Below, one piece after another: positions 1-8,529 of a stretch of DNA of 64,000 nucleotides; position 1 is the first letter of the stretch; each line of letters starts with the position of its first letter. Source of the stretch: Bdellovibrio bacteriovorus HD100 (lineage in GTDB: Bacteria; Bdellovibrionota; Bdellovibrionia; Bdellovibrionales; Bdellovibrionaceae); the NCBI RefSeq assembly GCF_000196175.1, contig NC_005363.1, positions 2,170,001 to 2,234,000 on the forward strand, in the 5' to 3' direction. The notes beneath the pieces were generated by a model. The model was given only the letters and a program-made list of their open reading frames with translations. It was not told the DNA's origin and did no database searches. The position numbers and the translations under genes were made by a program.

Positions 1-236
1 GCCGCCCCTTTGCCCCGATTCTCCTGCAGGCTGCAAAGACGAAGCAAGGGCCACTGGTCCCGGCCACTTTCAACAACCTCCCGCGTGCGATCGCGGGAGC
101 CATCGTCTATCACCAGAACTTCACAGATTTCAGCCTTCAGCTCCCCCCTATCAGACAGCTCACGCAGCCGCTGCAAGGTGCCCGGCAGGCGATCTTCTTC
201 GTTGTAAGCGGGAATGACCACTGAAACTTTCAGCAT
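1..236 (-). CDS. GT2 family glycosyltransferase, N-terminal part (gene runs off the window)
   Basis: The reverse strand encodes a start followed by the typical GT-A nucleotide-binding opening MLKVSVVIPAYNEEDRLPG and, about 45 residues on, a VLVIDDGSRDRT motif with the acidic residues that bind the sugar nucleotide. This pattern is characteristic of family 2 glycosyltransferases, especially the dolichyl-phosphate mannose or glucose synthase-like group. Only about 78 residues are inside the window, so donor and acceptor cannot be told. The ATG overlaps the TGA of the upstream gene as TGATG, which implies translational coupling and a shared operon. Confidence 0.85.
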   Translation of the reverse strand, partial: MLKVSVVIPAYNEEDRLPGTLQRLRELSDRGELKAEICEVLVIDDGSRDRTREVVESGRDQWPLLRLCSLQENRGKGA

Positions 237-2326
237 CAGTGGCCATGATTTCCATTGGAGGATTTTGGCACAGTCGAGCCCACGGGCAGGAAGAAACTTA
301 ATGGACTGCTGAAGAATCTTTTCATCACCGCCTGGCGAATGGCTTTACGCTGTGGCGGATTGATGCCACGGGCTTTGATCGCCACCCACAGTGCCATGCC
401 AAAGCTGACTAAAACGTTCAACGCCCCAATAAAGAAGATTCCAATCACGGCACGCCAGAAATCCCAGGTTTTCATAAAGTCCACACCCAGAACCGGCAAA
501 GCGCCCCCCAGAGTCCCCGAAGACAGAGTCACGTGGCGCACATCCAGATGCAGGCCGATGAATTTCATGATCTCCGGAGTCATCCCCAGCAAAATACCCA
601 AAGAGATATTCCCGACAAGACCGGAGATGTTGTTTTCAAAAAACACGGCAACGCTGCGGGCCCCACGCTTGCCAAAAACCGCTTTCAGCGTCGGACTGCG
701 TGCCAGGGTTTTGCGCAGGGAATTCAGCGCAAACCAATTGTCCGCCCAGCCGGCAAACAAACTTGAGAACCACAAAAGCACCCCGGTGAAGGCGGCGAAC
801 AACAGGGCCGGGCCAAATATATCGACAGACTTAAAGGCATACACAGCCTTTTCATGGGACATCAAATGCCCGCCAAACAGCACGAAGAAAAGAGCATCAA
901 TCAGGATCACACAGGGAACCACAAACATGACATTCCCCGCGATCGCCGCCACCTGTGAACGGATCAGATGAGTGATGTCCGTCACCAGATCATTCATCCC
1001 CTTTTCACTGTCCACATCCTGCATTTTTGCCGCCAGCGCCGGCGCCGTCATTGCTGGCTGCTTGGTCCCCAGGGTGAAACCGGCCAGATGGATGGCCACA
1101 AAACTCAGGGCATAGTTCATGGAGGCAAAAACCCCTTCCATGAAACTGGAAAGCCCCAGTGCCAGAATCCCGGTCTTAACATAAACCGTGATCGCCGTCA
1201 GCGCCCCGCCCCCGCCCGCAGCCTGAAGCATGCGGCGGTATTCATCCTTGGTGCGGGTGATGTAGTGTTCTCCCGTTTCCGCCGCACGTTCAACCACTTT
1301 ACGCGCCAACAAAGACACGTTCTGGGAAAGCAGCGACGAAATGCTGCGCAGATCCTGATTTTCCTCAATCAGCTTTGAAAGGAAGCTGGTGACTTTTTTG
1401 GAGTCCACGCGTTCATTCAGCAGAATTTCAAGCAGACTGTCGACCCGCTGTAAATAGGTGCGAAGACGCGCCATCTGGAACACCAGATTGACGCTGACGC
1501 CGTACTCATCCAGATGTTTGTGAACTTGCGCCATTTCACGACGACACTCCCAGATGATCATGCGGAAGCGCGACGCCTTTTCCAAAGCCAGATTGCGATC
1601 CCCGGCATGATAGGCATTCATAAATTCTTCCAGACCACGCACCAGCGCAAAAAACGCCGAATCGCGGAAGTTGGGTTTGTCCAGACGATAACGAATCGCC
1701 GGAGACAACCCGATCGCACGCACCTGAATGACCAGATAAACCAGGGCATCTTCCAGATCCATGCCGAAACGGTTCCAATCTTTTTCATCGGTGCCAACTT
1801 CATAATTGAAAAGCTCCACCAGACGTTCAAAGGTCGCCGGATCAATGGAAGCCACCCACAAGGGATCTTCTTTTTCCGGGAACAGAGCCCAGAACAAATA
1901 CCCCAGTTCATGATCCAACGGCGGGGTCGGCAGCATCTTCATCATCAGACGATCAGAAAGCTCACTCCACAGACCCAATTCCCTTGGCAGACCGGTTTCA
2001 GTGTACAACTCCAGCCCGCTGACTTCGTGAACCACGGTTCTTAATATCACCGCGACTGATTTTTTCCACAGCGGGTTGCGCTCCAGAACCATCAGCAGAT
2101 AGCGCAAACGCGCCACTGGCAGACGACCGGTTTCTTTTTCAATATGTGCATCCACAGCACCTTCATAGCGAACCCACTGCAGCAGCCGAACCAGCCACTG
2201 GAGCTGATCTTCCAACTGTTTTTGTTCTGCGGCCGAACCTAAAAGCACATCCAGGTCACTGTGAACCTTGCTGCTTCTTTTGTACTGAATGAAACGATTT
2301 CGGAAGGCTTTGATCTTTGTAAACAT
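236..2326 (-). CDS. SpecificRecomb-family (Gcr-like) inner membrane protein
   Basis: A 696-residue protein with a soluble helical N-terminal half of about 375 residues and a membrane half with five or six hydrophobic segments (from about residue 375 to 670). The C-terminal stretch around FFENNISGLVGN and GLHLDVRHVTLSSGTLGGA resembles the family annotated 'site-specific recombinase' after gonococcal Gcr. Nothing here looks like a recombinase: there is no tyrosine or serine recombinase active site, and the protein is plainly a multi-pass membrane protein. Function unknown. It is translationally coupled (TGATG) to the downstream glycosyltransferase, so an envelope role is a reasonable inference. 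Confidence 0.8.
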   Translation of the reverse strand: MFTKIKAFRNRFIQYKRSSKVHSDLDVLLGSAAEQKQLEDQLQWLVRLLQWVRYEGAVDAHIEKETGRLPVARLRYLLMVLERNPLWKKSVAVILRTVVHEVSGLELYTETGLPRELGLWSELSDRLMMKMLPTPPLDHELGYLFWALFPEKEDPLWVASIDPATFERLVELFNYEVGTDEKDWNRFGMDLEDALVYLVIQVRAIGLSPAIRYRLDKPNFRDSAFFALVRGLEEFMNAYHAGDRNLALEKASRFRMIIWECRREMAQVHKHLDEYGVSVNLVFQMARLRTYLQRVDSLLEILLNERVDSKKVTSFLSKLIEENQDLRSISSLLSQNVSLLARKVVERAAETGEHYITRTKDEYRRMLQAAGGGGALTAITVYVKTGILALGLSSFMEGVFASMNYALSFVAIHLAGFTLGTKQPAMTAPALAAKMQDVDSEKGMNDLVTDITHLIRSQVAAIAGNVMFVVPCVILIDALFFVLFGGHLMSHEKAVYAFKSVDIFGPALLFAAFTGVLLWFSSLFAGWADNWFALNSLRKTLARSPTLKAVFGKRGARSVAVFFENNISGLVGNISLGILLGMTPEIMKFIGLHLDVRHVTLSSGTLGGALPVLGVDFMKTWDFWRAVIGIFFIGALNVLVSFGMALWVAIKARGINPPQRKAIRQAVMKRFFSSPLSFFLPVGSTVPKSSNGNHGH

Positions 2327-2443
2327 GTAAAAAGTTTACAGAATACCCCCTCAAACGCACACGGGTTTCTGCCTGAAGCCGCATCGCATAACGCAACCTT
2401 TTGTGGCATTTCTCCCCCTACCTCACCGTGCTAAAAATTCGCC

Positions 2444-3001
2444 ATGCGAAGCAATTTGATTTTTGCCTTTTTTTTGTTGTTCTCTCAAATCTCCATAGGA
2501 GCTGAAAAGCTTACGAACCTGTCCGGAATTGATGTGCTCACAAACGAAACAAAGACCTTCACCATGGAAAACCACAAAGCCACCGTCATTGTGTTTCTTT
2601 CTGCGAAGTGCCCTTGTTCAGCCAGCCATGAAAACCTGCTGAAAGATCTGGCCCAGCAGTACAAAGACTTCCAGTTTGTAGGCATTCATTCCAACTCGGA
2701 CGAAACCCTGGAAGAAACACAAAAACATTTCCGCGAAGCCCACCTGCTGTTACCGGTGATTCGGGATTCCCGCAGCCAATGGGCCAACAAACTGGGAGCT
2801 CTGAAAACTCCCCACGCCTTTGTTCTGAGCCCCACTGGAGAAATGCTTTATCACGGTGGTGTGACGGACAGTCATGTGGGCCCCTCTGCAAAAAAGCACT
2901 TCCTGAAAGAAGTCCTTGAAGACCTGCACGCGGGGAAACCGCCTCGCCACAAAGAGGGTCGCGCCCTGGGGTGTTACATTCAGCGCGCGGATGAGACATG
3001 A
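2444..3001 (+). CDS. exported redoxin-like protein with CPC motif
   Basis: A 185-residue protein with an N-terminal signal peptide (about residues 1-20) and a thioredoxin-fold domain. The active-site position carries C56-P-C58 in AKCPCSAS rather than the usual CxxC. Later elements fit the AhpC/TSA-redoxin group: a strand giving VGIHSNSD, and a TPHAFVLSPTG segment with the cis-proline before the beta strand. CxC redoxins of this kind occur in thiol or metal handling in the periplasm; the substrate here is unknown. It is first in a tight operon: its TGA overlaps the next ATG (ATGA). No strong Shine-Dalgarno precedes the chosen ATG. Confidence 0.8.
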   Translation: MRSNLIFAFFLLFSQISIGAEKLTNLSGIDVLTNETKTFTMENHKATVIVFLSAKCPCSASHENLLKDLAQQYKDFQFVGIHSNSDETLEETQKHFREAHLLLPVIRDSRSQWANKLGALKTPHAFVLSPTGEMLYHGGVTDSHVGPSAKKHFLKEVLEDLHAGKPPRHKEGRALGCYIQRADET

Positions 3002-3420
3002 AACATCTGATGGTACTGCTAGCACTGACCCTTTGCGCGTGCGCCCGTCCCGATTATCTGCCAGAAACACCGGTTGTGAACAACGAACAGAACGACCCGC
3101 AGTCGATGTGCCCGATCTTTTTCAGCAAAGAAAATATCTGCGCTGAACTGACCTGGAAACAAAGCCCCACCAGCACGGACTTTTCCGAGTTTGAACTTCG
3201 CTTCAACCGCGCTGTGGCAGCGGAAAATCTTTCGGTGATTTTATGGATGCCATCCATGGGGCATGGCTCGTCACCAGTGAAAATTGAATCGCTGGGTGAT
3301 GGAAAGTTCCGCGTCTTCAAGGTCTTTTTCATCATGCCTGGCGACTGGGAAATTCGCATCGTTCTGAAAGACACCCAGACAACTCTGGATCAGGCCTTTG
3401 TGCCGCTGGTGGTGCCTTAA
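2998..3420 (+). CDS. FixH/YtkA-like lipoprotein (paralogue 1)
   Basis: A 140-residue protein with a short signal peptide and a lipobox ending at Cys15 (TLCAC), so a predicted lipoprotein. The mature domain is a small beta-sandwich of the FixH/YtkA type, with conserved blocks WMPSMGHGSSPVKIE and FFIMPGDWEIRI. The Met-x-Gly-His-Gly group could bind metal, but this is inference. A paralogue with the same blocks lies two genes downstream. It overlaps the redoxin gene by 4 nt, and the next ATG follows its stop directly, so the three genes are very probably co-transcribed. Confidence 0.8.
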   Translation: MKHLMVLLALTLCACARPDYLPETPVVNNEQNDPQSMCPIFFSKENICAELTWKQSPTSTDFSEFELRFNRAVAAENLSVILWMPSMGHGSSPVKIESLGDGKFRVFKVFFIMPGDWEIRIVLKDTQTTLDQAFVPLVVP

Positions 3421-4314
3421 ATGAAACTGTTGGCAGCACTTTTATTTCTTTCAGGATCTCCGACCTTGGCAGCCAGCTGCTGTGGCGGCAGCTTCTCATT
3501 TCCGGCTTTGATTCTGGGGGATGACAGGGCTCAGATCACCGGCACCCTAAGTCAGTCTGAAATCACCGATGATGTCCTGGCCAGCGGCAAGTGGATCCGC
3601 CGTAAAGATGACAATCGTGCGCAGATGATAAAACTGGAAGGGGCCGTGCTTTTCAGTGACAGTCTTCAAGGGGGCTTTTCGCTGCCGATGCATTCAAAAA
3701 ACAGCAGCACCTCAAACACCAGTTCCGGCCTGGGTGATGTGTCTTTATATTTGGGCCATGAAACCTTCCCCGAGCTGACTTACTCGGTCTGGAAACCACG
3801 CGGGGTGACCTTTCTGCAAATGACGGCACCCACAAGTCCGTCTATTTATGACAGTGCTTTGAACGCCTCGGACATACGTGGCCGCGGCTTTTATTCTTTA
3901 GGGGCTGGACTTGCTCTGATCAAAGCGTGGAAAGTGTGGGACTTTAACTTCAGTTCTGAGATTCACAAATCTTTTGCAAGAACCGCTTCGGGCGAGGCCT
4001 ATAACGGCGAAGCCACCATCCGTCCGGGCTGGGGCACGACACAAAGCCTGGGGTTGGGCTGGAACCGAGGGGACTTCCGTTTGGGAAGTTCATTGGCCTT
4101 TTTGTATGAAGAGCCCATTGTCATCAGCGGTTCAACCAGTTCCGATGGCCATGCACAGAAGAATTTCACATTGAGCATTGCTGGAAGTTACATGATCAAT
4201 CTGGAATCCGCCGTGACGGTCAGTTACGCCGATCAAAGCCTGATTGGAAATCCTGTTAATTCAAGTTTATCAAACACCATTAATCTGAGCTACCAACAGC
4301 GGTGGCCCCGTTAG
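3421..4314 (+). CDS. predicted outer-membrane beta-barrel protein
   Basis: A 297-residue protein with a signal peptide (cleavage after about residue 17, AA-SCCGG), then alternating amphipathic beta strands to the C-terminus, which ends in a strand NLSYQQRWPR. This is the look of a small outer-membrane beta-barrel. The mature N-terminus starts with a Cys-Cys-Gly-Gly group that could be disulfide-bonded or bind metal. It begins at the nucleotide after the stop of the FixH-like lipoprotein, and its 3' end is 8 nt from the ATG of the second FixH-like protein. No specific family was recognised. Confidence 0.65.
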   Translation: MKLLAALLFLSGSPTLAASCCGGSFSFPALILGDDRAQITGTLSQSEITDDVLASGKWIRRKDDNRAQMIKLEGAVLFSDSLQGGFSLPMHSKNSSTSNTSSGLGDVSLYLGHETFPELTYSVWKPRGVTFLQMTAPTSPSIYDSALNASDIRGRGFYSLGAGLALIKAWKVWDFNFSSEIHKSFARTASGEAYNGEATIRPGWGTTQSLGLGWNRGDFRLGSSLAFLYEEPIVISGSTSSDGHAQKNFTLSIAGSYMINLESAVTVSYADQSLIGNPVNSSLSNTINLSYQQRWPR

Positions 4315-4322
4315 GAGATTTT

Positions 4323-4730
4323 ATGTTTAAGAGTTTCTTGCTTGCTGCAGGCCTTGTACTGGCATCTGCAACCGCTTCCGCCCAACAACCTGCGGACTGC
4401 CCGCTGTACTTCCCAGGCAGTGAACTTTGCGCCTCTGTGAAATTTGCGCAAGCTCCGACCGAAAGCGCAGACTCTCCGTTTGTTCTGAAGGTTTATGACC
4501 ACACCAGCACGGCGTCTGCACCGGCACTGGTGGATCCAGCTCAAATGAAAGTGGACTTGTGGATGAACATGGGTCACCACGGACACGGAACTTCCCCGGT
4601 AAAAATTGAAAAACAGGAAGTGGGAACTTTCCTGATTTCTGAAGCTTACTTTGTAATGCCGGGTCAATGGCTGATCCGTGTTTGGATCAATGGTGAAAAA
4701 AGCGAAATGACAGTTGTGGTGAAGCCTTAG
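4323..4730 (+). CDS. FixH/YtkA-like exported protein (paralogue 2)
   Basis: The ATG at 4323 is preceded by AGGAG (spacing 6) and opens a clean signal peptide ending ATASA, so it is preferred over a GTG 21 nt earlier. The 135-residue product shares the blocks of the lipoprotein at 2998: CPLYF near the mature N-terminus, MGHHGHGTSPVKIE and YFVMPGQWLIRV. It has no lipobox, so it is probably soluble in the periplasm. The extra histidines in MGHHGHG strengthen a metal-binding guess. It is the last gene of the operon; its stop overlaps the convergent khpA stop by 4 nt. Confidence 0.8.
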   Translation: MFKSFLLAAGLVLASATASAQQPADCPLYFPGSELCASVKFAQAPTESADSPFVLKVYDHTSTASAPALVDPAQMKVDLWMNMGHHGHGTSPVKIEKQEVGTFLISEAYFVMPGQWLIRVWINGEKSEMTVVVKP

Positions 4731-5050
4731 GCTTCAACCACAAAGTAAGGAATTTCCACGATGGCCCGGATGCCTTTGCGGGCCAATGTTGCCGAGATCA
4801 CAGCGCGAATGCCACTGATGTTCTTGCCTTTGCAGCCGATCACCTGCCCCAGGCACTTCTGATCGCACTCCACTTTATAAACGGTGGTCTTGTCGCCAAC
4901 CATGTAGCTCACAGAAACCGTCTCCGGATAATCGACCAATCCTCGGATCAAAGTCTCCAGCAGGCTTCGGCCACTTTCTCGATCTTGGTCTTGGTTAGGA
5001 CTGATCTCAGGTCTTTTACGAATGACTTTGATCTCTTTGAGGCCAGACAT
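4727..5050 (-). CDS. khpA: KH-domain RNA-binding protein (KhpA-like)
   Basis: A 107-residue protein from an ATG with GGAG 8 nt upstream (a longer reading from 5083 lacks such a site). The C-terminal half is a type II KH domain with the RNA-binding GxxG loop in VIGCKGKNISGIR. KhpA proteins are small RNA chaperones, often about 80 residues and frequently encoded near rpsP, which is absent here. This copy has a roughly 30-residue charged N-terminal extension. It faces the FixH-like gene tail to tail. Confidence 0.85.
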   Translation of the reverse strand: MSGLKEIKVIRKRPEISPNQDQDRESGRSLLETLIRGLVDYPETVSVSYMVGDKTTVYKVECDQKCLGQVIGCKGKNISGIRAVISATLARKGIRAIVEIPYFVVEA

Positions 5051-5349
5051 TTGTTTCACTCCAATTATATCAACAAGAAACATTTCGGTTTTGTAATATT
5101 CAAACTAAAGGGTGAATCACCAAATGTAATTCAAATTCTTTCAAGACCCCCACCAAGTGTTAGGCACTTTCTAGAATTTTCTCAAAGCGGATCAATGTTA
5201 CCGAGAAATGCGGGTTTGCTTAGCGCCAAGTAGAATGGTTCGCGAAATTCTTCTCGAGTTTTTATCGCAGTGTTCAATCCACACAATCTGTGTAATTTAA
5301 ATCGCGAGTTTTCTTGGACATCTTGAGAGAAGTTTTTTTTAATGAAGTG
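5051..5349. other. AT-rich divergent intergenic region
   Basis: About 300 bases between the divergent starts of khpA and the HutD-family gene. A perfect 5-bp inverted repeat ACACA-ATC-TGTGT lies near 5271-5283, upstream of the HutD start. A TATAAT on the minus strand (5064-5069) is too close to the khpA ribosome-binding site to be its -10 box. No convincing gene or known riboswitch is seen. Confidence 0.4.
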
Positions 5350-5913
5350 ATGATTCAACTTCTCAGAAGCTCCACCTATCAGCGCATGCCTTGGAAGAAC
5401 GGACTTGGAGTCACCGATCAGATCGATCTGGCCTTGTCCGAGATTAAAAGCAGTCAGCCCTATTCCTGGCGCCTGAGTTCTGCCTTGGTGACAGCTTCCA
5501 ATCCATTTTCAATCTTTGAAGGGTACCATCGGTTGTTGAGCGTGGTGCAAGGCGATGGCCTGGTTTTGAATCAAAGGCCGCTTCTGCCCTTTCAGGTGTG
5601 TGAGTTTTCAGGTGATGACCACACAGATTGTCAGCTGATCGGGTCCGCAGTCAGGGACCTGGGCTTGATCTTCAATCCCAAGACCCACCAGGCCCGCATG
5701 CAGTTTCACTCACTGCCCGCCATGAGCGAAACCGTGTTGTCACTGCCAGAGGAAACCCAGTTCTTCTATTTAGCGAAAGGAAGAATGCGTATCGCTGACC
5801 AGACGGCAGCAGCGCAGGACTGTTTCAAGCTGACCCACGAAACCCAGGTCAAAATCCAGAATACAGAAAGCGAGACGCTGGCCTATTACCAGATCTCGCT
5901 TTCCCCGCTTTAA
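5350..5913 (+). CDS. HutD/Ves family cupin protein
   Basis: A 187-residue protein opening MIQLLRSSTYQRMPWKNG, the characteristic N-terminus of the HutD/Ves family (compare the WKNGxGxT block), followed by WRLSSA and FSIFEGYHRLLSVVQG. The fold is a bicupin and the biochemical role is not settled. HutD is often linked to histidine utilisation, but no hut genes are near. The ATG at 5350 is chosen over an upstream TTG because the family motif begins right there. Its stop overlaps the stop of the convergent glucosidase gene by 4 nt. Confidence 0.85.
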   Translation: MIQLLRSSTYQRMPWKNGLGVTDQIDLALSEIKSSQPYSWRLSSALVTASNPFSIFEGYHRLLSVVQGDGLVLNQRPLLPFQVCEFSGDDHTDCQLIGSAVRDLGLIFNPKTHQARMQFHSLPAMSETVLSLPEETQFFYLAKGRMRIADQTAAAQDCFKLTHETQVKIQNTESETLAYYQISLSPL

Positions 5914-7583
5914 TTAATTTTGTAAATGCGGCTTTCAAACGGACGAAGCTCCCCGCCCGTGATTGAGCTGTGATCAGCCACGGCATAGTTGGCCATTAAA
6001 AGATTCGCAGAAGACAAACTGAATCCCGGCAGGTCAAACTTCGCAGGCTTGCCGGTCATGTTGGCCATCACCAGCATTTTTTCATTTCCGTCGGTGCGGG
6101 TGTAAGCATAGATCTGATCGTGCTTACTTAGAACCTCGTCATAGACACCATATATAAACACTGAATGGGCTTTGCGTAAGCGAATCAGATTGCGATAAAA
6201 ATTCAGAACAGAAGTTGGATCCTTGTCCTGGGCCGCCACGTTGATGTTCTTGTAGTTTGGATTCACCTTCAACCAAGGACGACCCGTGGTGAAACCACCC
6301 TGTTCAGAGGAGTCCCATTGCATAGGAGTTCGGGCATTGTCACGAGAGGCACTGGCAAGGTCAGCCGTGATCTCGGCATCTGTGGCCCCTTGCTTGCGGC
6401 GGATCGTGAAGATGTTTTTCGCAGAAACATCGTTAAAGTCCTCAGGACCATTAAACACCGTATTGGTCATGCCAATTTCCTGGCCCTGATAAATAAACGG
6501 TGTCCCCTGCATCATAAAGTACATGGTCGCAATAGAGGTGGTGCTTTCGCGCCAGAAATTCTGAATATCACCCCATTTGGAGGTGATGCGAGGCACGTCG
6601 TGGTTTTCCACGAACAGTGCGTTCCAACCACGGCCCTCAAGACCTTTTTGCCAGCGACCCAGGACAGATTTTAGCTTCGCCAGATCCACCCGGCGCTCAG
6701 GATTCGCATCCCACAGACCCACGTGTTCGAACTGAATGATCATGTTGAATTTCTTCTGCTCTCTGCCCACCCACTCTTCTGCATTTTCCGCCGACACGCC
6801 GTTGGCTTCAGCCACGGTCATGATGTCATATTTGTTGAAGGTGTTGGTGCAAAGATCTTTCAGATATTCCTGAATGCCATTCACGTTCATGTGTTTATCA
6901 TAGGACGGCACATACTCTAGATTGTTCGGGTTGGGCATGTCAGCCAGGCCTGGTTCTTTGCGGGCATGGCTGATGGCATCCACACGGAATCCATCAATGC
7001 CCTTATCCAGCCACCAGTTGATCATGTCATAGACGGCCTTGCGCATGTCCAGATTTTCCCAGTTCAAGTCGGGCTGTTTGCTTGAAAAAATATGCATGAA
7101 GTACTGCTGGGTCAGTTCGTCATACTTCCACGCCGATCCGCTGAAAATACTTTCCCAGTTGTTGGGCTCTTTACCGTTTTTACCATCCCGCCAGATGTAC
7201 CAGTCGCGCTTGGGATTGTTTCTGGAGCTGCGGGACTCGATAAACCAAGGATGTTCGTCGCTGGTGTGATTCACGACCAGATCGATGATCAGCTTCATGC
7301 CGCGAGCATGAACCTGCTGCAAAAGCTGGTCAAAGTCCTTCATCGTGCCAAACTCGTGGTGAATATCCTGGTAATCGCTGATGTCATAGCCGTTGTCATC
7401 CTGCGGGGATTTGTACATCGGACAGATCCAGATGACATTGATACCCAGTTCTTTCAGGTAATCCAGCTTGGAAATCAGACCTTGCAGGTCCCCCATACCA
7501 TCGCCGTTGGAATCCTTAAAGCTGCGAGGATAGACCTGATAAACGACTGCTTCTTTCCACCAATTCTTCTGAACTTCGGACAC
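5910..7583 (-). CDS. GH13 oligo-1,6-glucosidase/alpha-glucosidase
   Basis: A 557-residue cytoplasmic enzyme (no signal peptide) from a GTG with AAGGGG 8 nt upstream. It has the full family GH13 set: a calcium-type loop DSNGDGMGDLQG (24-35), DLVVNH (101-106), GFRVDA with nucleophile Asp202, acid/base Glu259 in TVAEANG, and Asp329 in FVENHDVPR. Length and motifs fit the GH13_31 group, which cleaves alpha-1,6 or alpha-1,4 bonds in short glucosaccharides, including trehalose-6-phosphate hydrolases. Exact specificity cannot be read. It lies 27 nt after mrpG on the same strand and may share its transcript. Confidence 0.9.
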   Translation of the reverse strand: MSEVQKNWWKEAVVYQVYPRSFKDSNGDGMGDLQGLISKLDYLKELGINVIWICPMYKSPQDDNGYDISDYQDIHHEFGTMKDFDQLLQQVHARGMKLIIDLVVNHTSDEHPWFIESRSSRNNPKRDWYIWRDGKNGKEPNNWESIFSGSAWKYDELTQQYFMHIFSSKQPDLNWENLDMRKAVYDMINWWLDKGIDGFRVDAISHARKEPGLADMPNPNNLEYVPSYDKHMNVNGIQEYLKDLCTNTFNKYDIMTVAEANGVSAENAEEWVGREQKKFNMIIQFEHVGLWDANPERRVDLAKLKSVLGRWQKGLEGRGWNALFVENHDVPRITSKWGDIQNFWRESTTSIATMYFMMQGTPFIYQGQEIGMTNTVFNGPEDFNDVSAKNIFTIRRKQGATDAEITADLASASRDNARTPMQWDSSEQGGFTTGRPWLKVNPNYKNINVAAQDKDPTSVLNFYRNLIRLRKAHSVFIYGVYDEVLSKHDQIYAYTRTDGNEKMLVMANMTGKPAKFDLPGFSLSSANLLMANYAVADHSSITGGELRPFESRIYKIN

Positions 7584-7610
7584 GGCTAAGACCCCTTGTG
7601 AGTCTCGAAT

Positions 7611-7940
7611 TTAAACTGACGGCTCGTCGGACTGCAAATCATTTCTCTTCAGCTGAAGCGGGATAATCCGGGAGTTGCGCACCCGCACTCGCGCCATCAG
7701 GTACGAAGATACCGGAATGCCCAGGAACAGCACCAAGGCCGCCAGCAACAGCAAGCCCCCCATCAAGACATCACCAAAATGCACGGCGGCGCCCGCACAT
7801 AGCAGAACCACACCCAATGTCGAAGATTTGGAAACGGCCGCCATCCGCGTCAGCGTGTCAGGGAATTTCACTGCTCCGACAGAGGCCAACAAAATCAAAA
7901 GGCATCCCAACAATAACAGCACCTGCACAATGACGCTCAT
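7611..7940 (-). CDS. mrpG: Mrp Na+/H+ antiporter subunit G
   Basis: A 109-residue protein with three hydrophobic segments. The sequence FPDTLTRMAAVSKSSTLGVV is the hallmark of MnhG/MrpG/PhaG. It is the last subunit gene of the six-gene operon, overlapping mrpF by 4 nt. MrpG is a small membrane subunit needed for assembly and activity of the cation/proton antiporter complex in the inner membrane. The C-terminus after residue 85 is a short hydrophilic tail. Confidence 0.92.
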   Translation of the reverse strand: MSVIVQVLLLLGCLLILLASVGAVKFPDTLTRMAAVSKSSTLGVVLLCAGAAVHFGDVLMGGLLLLAALVLFLGIPVSSYLMARVRVRNSRIIPLQLKRNDLQSDEPSV

Positions 7941-8194
7941 AACAGATCCTTTTTCCGTTCCAGTAAAAACACAAAGAACGTATTTGAAAGAAAAGACAGC
8001 GGAGCCAGCACCAAAATCAGGGAAACCGCGTCCTCGCTATTGCTGAAAACCGCAAACAACACCGCCGAAGCAATAGCAATGTTGTTCAAAAGATCAAAAA
8101 TCATCACCCGGTCCATCCAGTCCGGCCCCTTGATACAGCGGTACATGGCCAGCCCGGCCGACATAATCAAAGCCGAGATCATTATATAAATCAT
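7937..8194 (-). CDS. mrpF: Mrp Na+/H+ antiporter subunit F
   Basis: An 85-residue protein with three transmembrane segments and the family core YRCIKGPDWMDRVMIFDLL, where family members usually read RxxRGPtxxDRvva. The charged GPDxxDRV block between the first two helices is diagnostic of MrpF. It overlaps mrpE and mrpG by 4 nt each. Confidence 0.92.
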   Translation of the reverse strand: MIYIMISALIMSAGLAMYRCIKGPDWMDRVMIFDLLNNIAIASAVLFAVFSNSEDAVSLILVLAPLSFLSNTFFVFLLERKKDLL

Positions 8195-8529
8195 GACTTC
8201 ACCTCCCCCAGAATCAAACGCAGCTTGTGTTCAAAGCGGGATTTTAAAGTTTGTATATCCTTGTCGGCGTCATGGGTGTGCAGCAGGTGCACATACAACA
8301 ACCCCAGATCCTGCCTCACTCGAACCACCATGGAACCGGGAATCAGAAATATAATCAGCGAAAGCCACCAGATGCCCCATTCACTTTTGATATCCAACGG
8401 CAGACGCACGATCGCAGGCTTCATATAACGATTGGGACGAAACACCCAGGACACCACCTGCAGCACAGCCACACAGAAGTCCCACACAAACTTCAACAGC
8501 ACTTCCAAGATCCACACAACACGCATCAT
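8191..8529 (-). CDS. mrpE: Mrp Na+/H+ antiporter subunit E
   Basis: A 112-residue protein, shorter than many MrpE proteins (about 160), with hydrophobic segments in the first 30 residues and near residues 50-70. The block ITxTPGT of MrpE appears here as IFLIPGSMVVRV, followed by LLYVHLLHTHD, matching the usual hydrophilic C-terminal domain. It sits in the expected slot between mrpD and mrpF with 4-nt overlaps on both sides. The truncated N-terminal membrane part is the one unusual feature. Confidence 0.88.
   Translation of the reverse strand: MMRVVWILEVLLKFVWDFCVAVLQVVSWVFRPNRYMKPAIVRLPLDIKSEWGIWWLSLIIFLIPGSMVVRVRQDLGLLYVHLLHTHDADKDIQTLKSRFEHKLRLILGEVKS

Noticed and set aside
236-2326. Reading the Gcr-like protein as a true site-specific recombinase
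   Set aside because: The family name is historical; the protein is polytopic and lacks any recombinase active site.
5064-5069. TATAAT on the minus strand as the khpA -10 box
   Set aside because: A start 7 nt on would remove the GGAG ribosome-binding site at 5059-5062.
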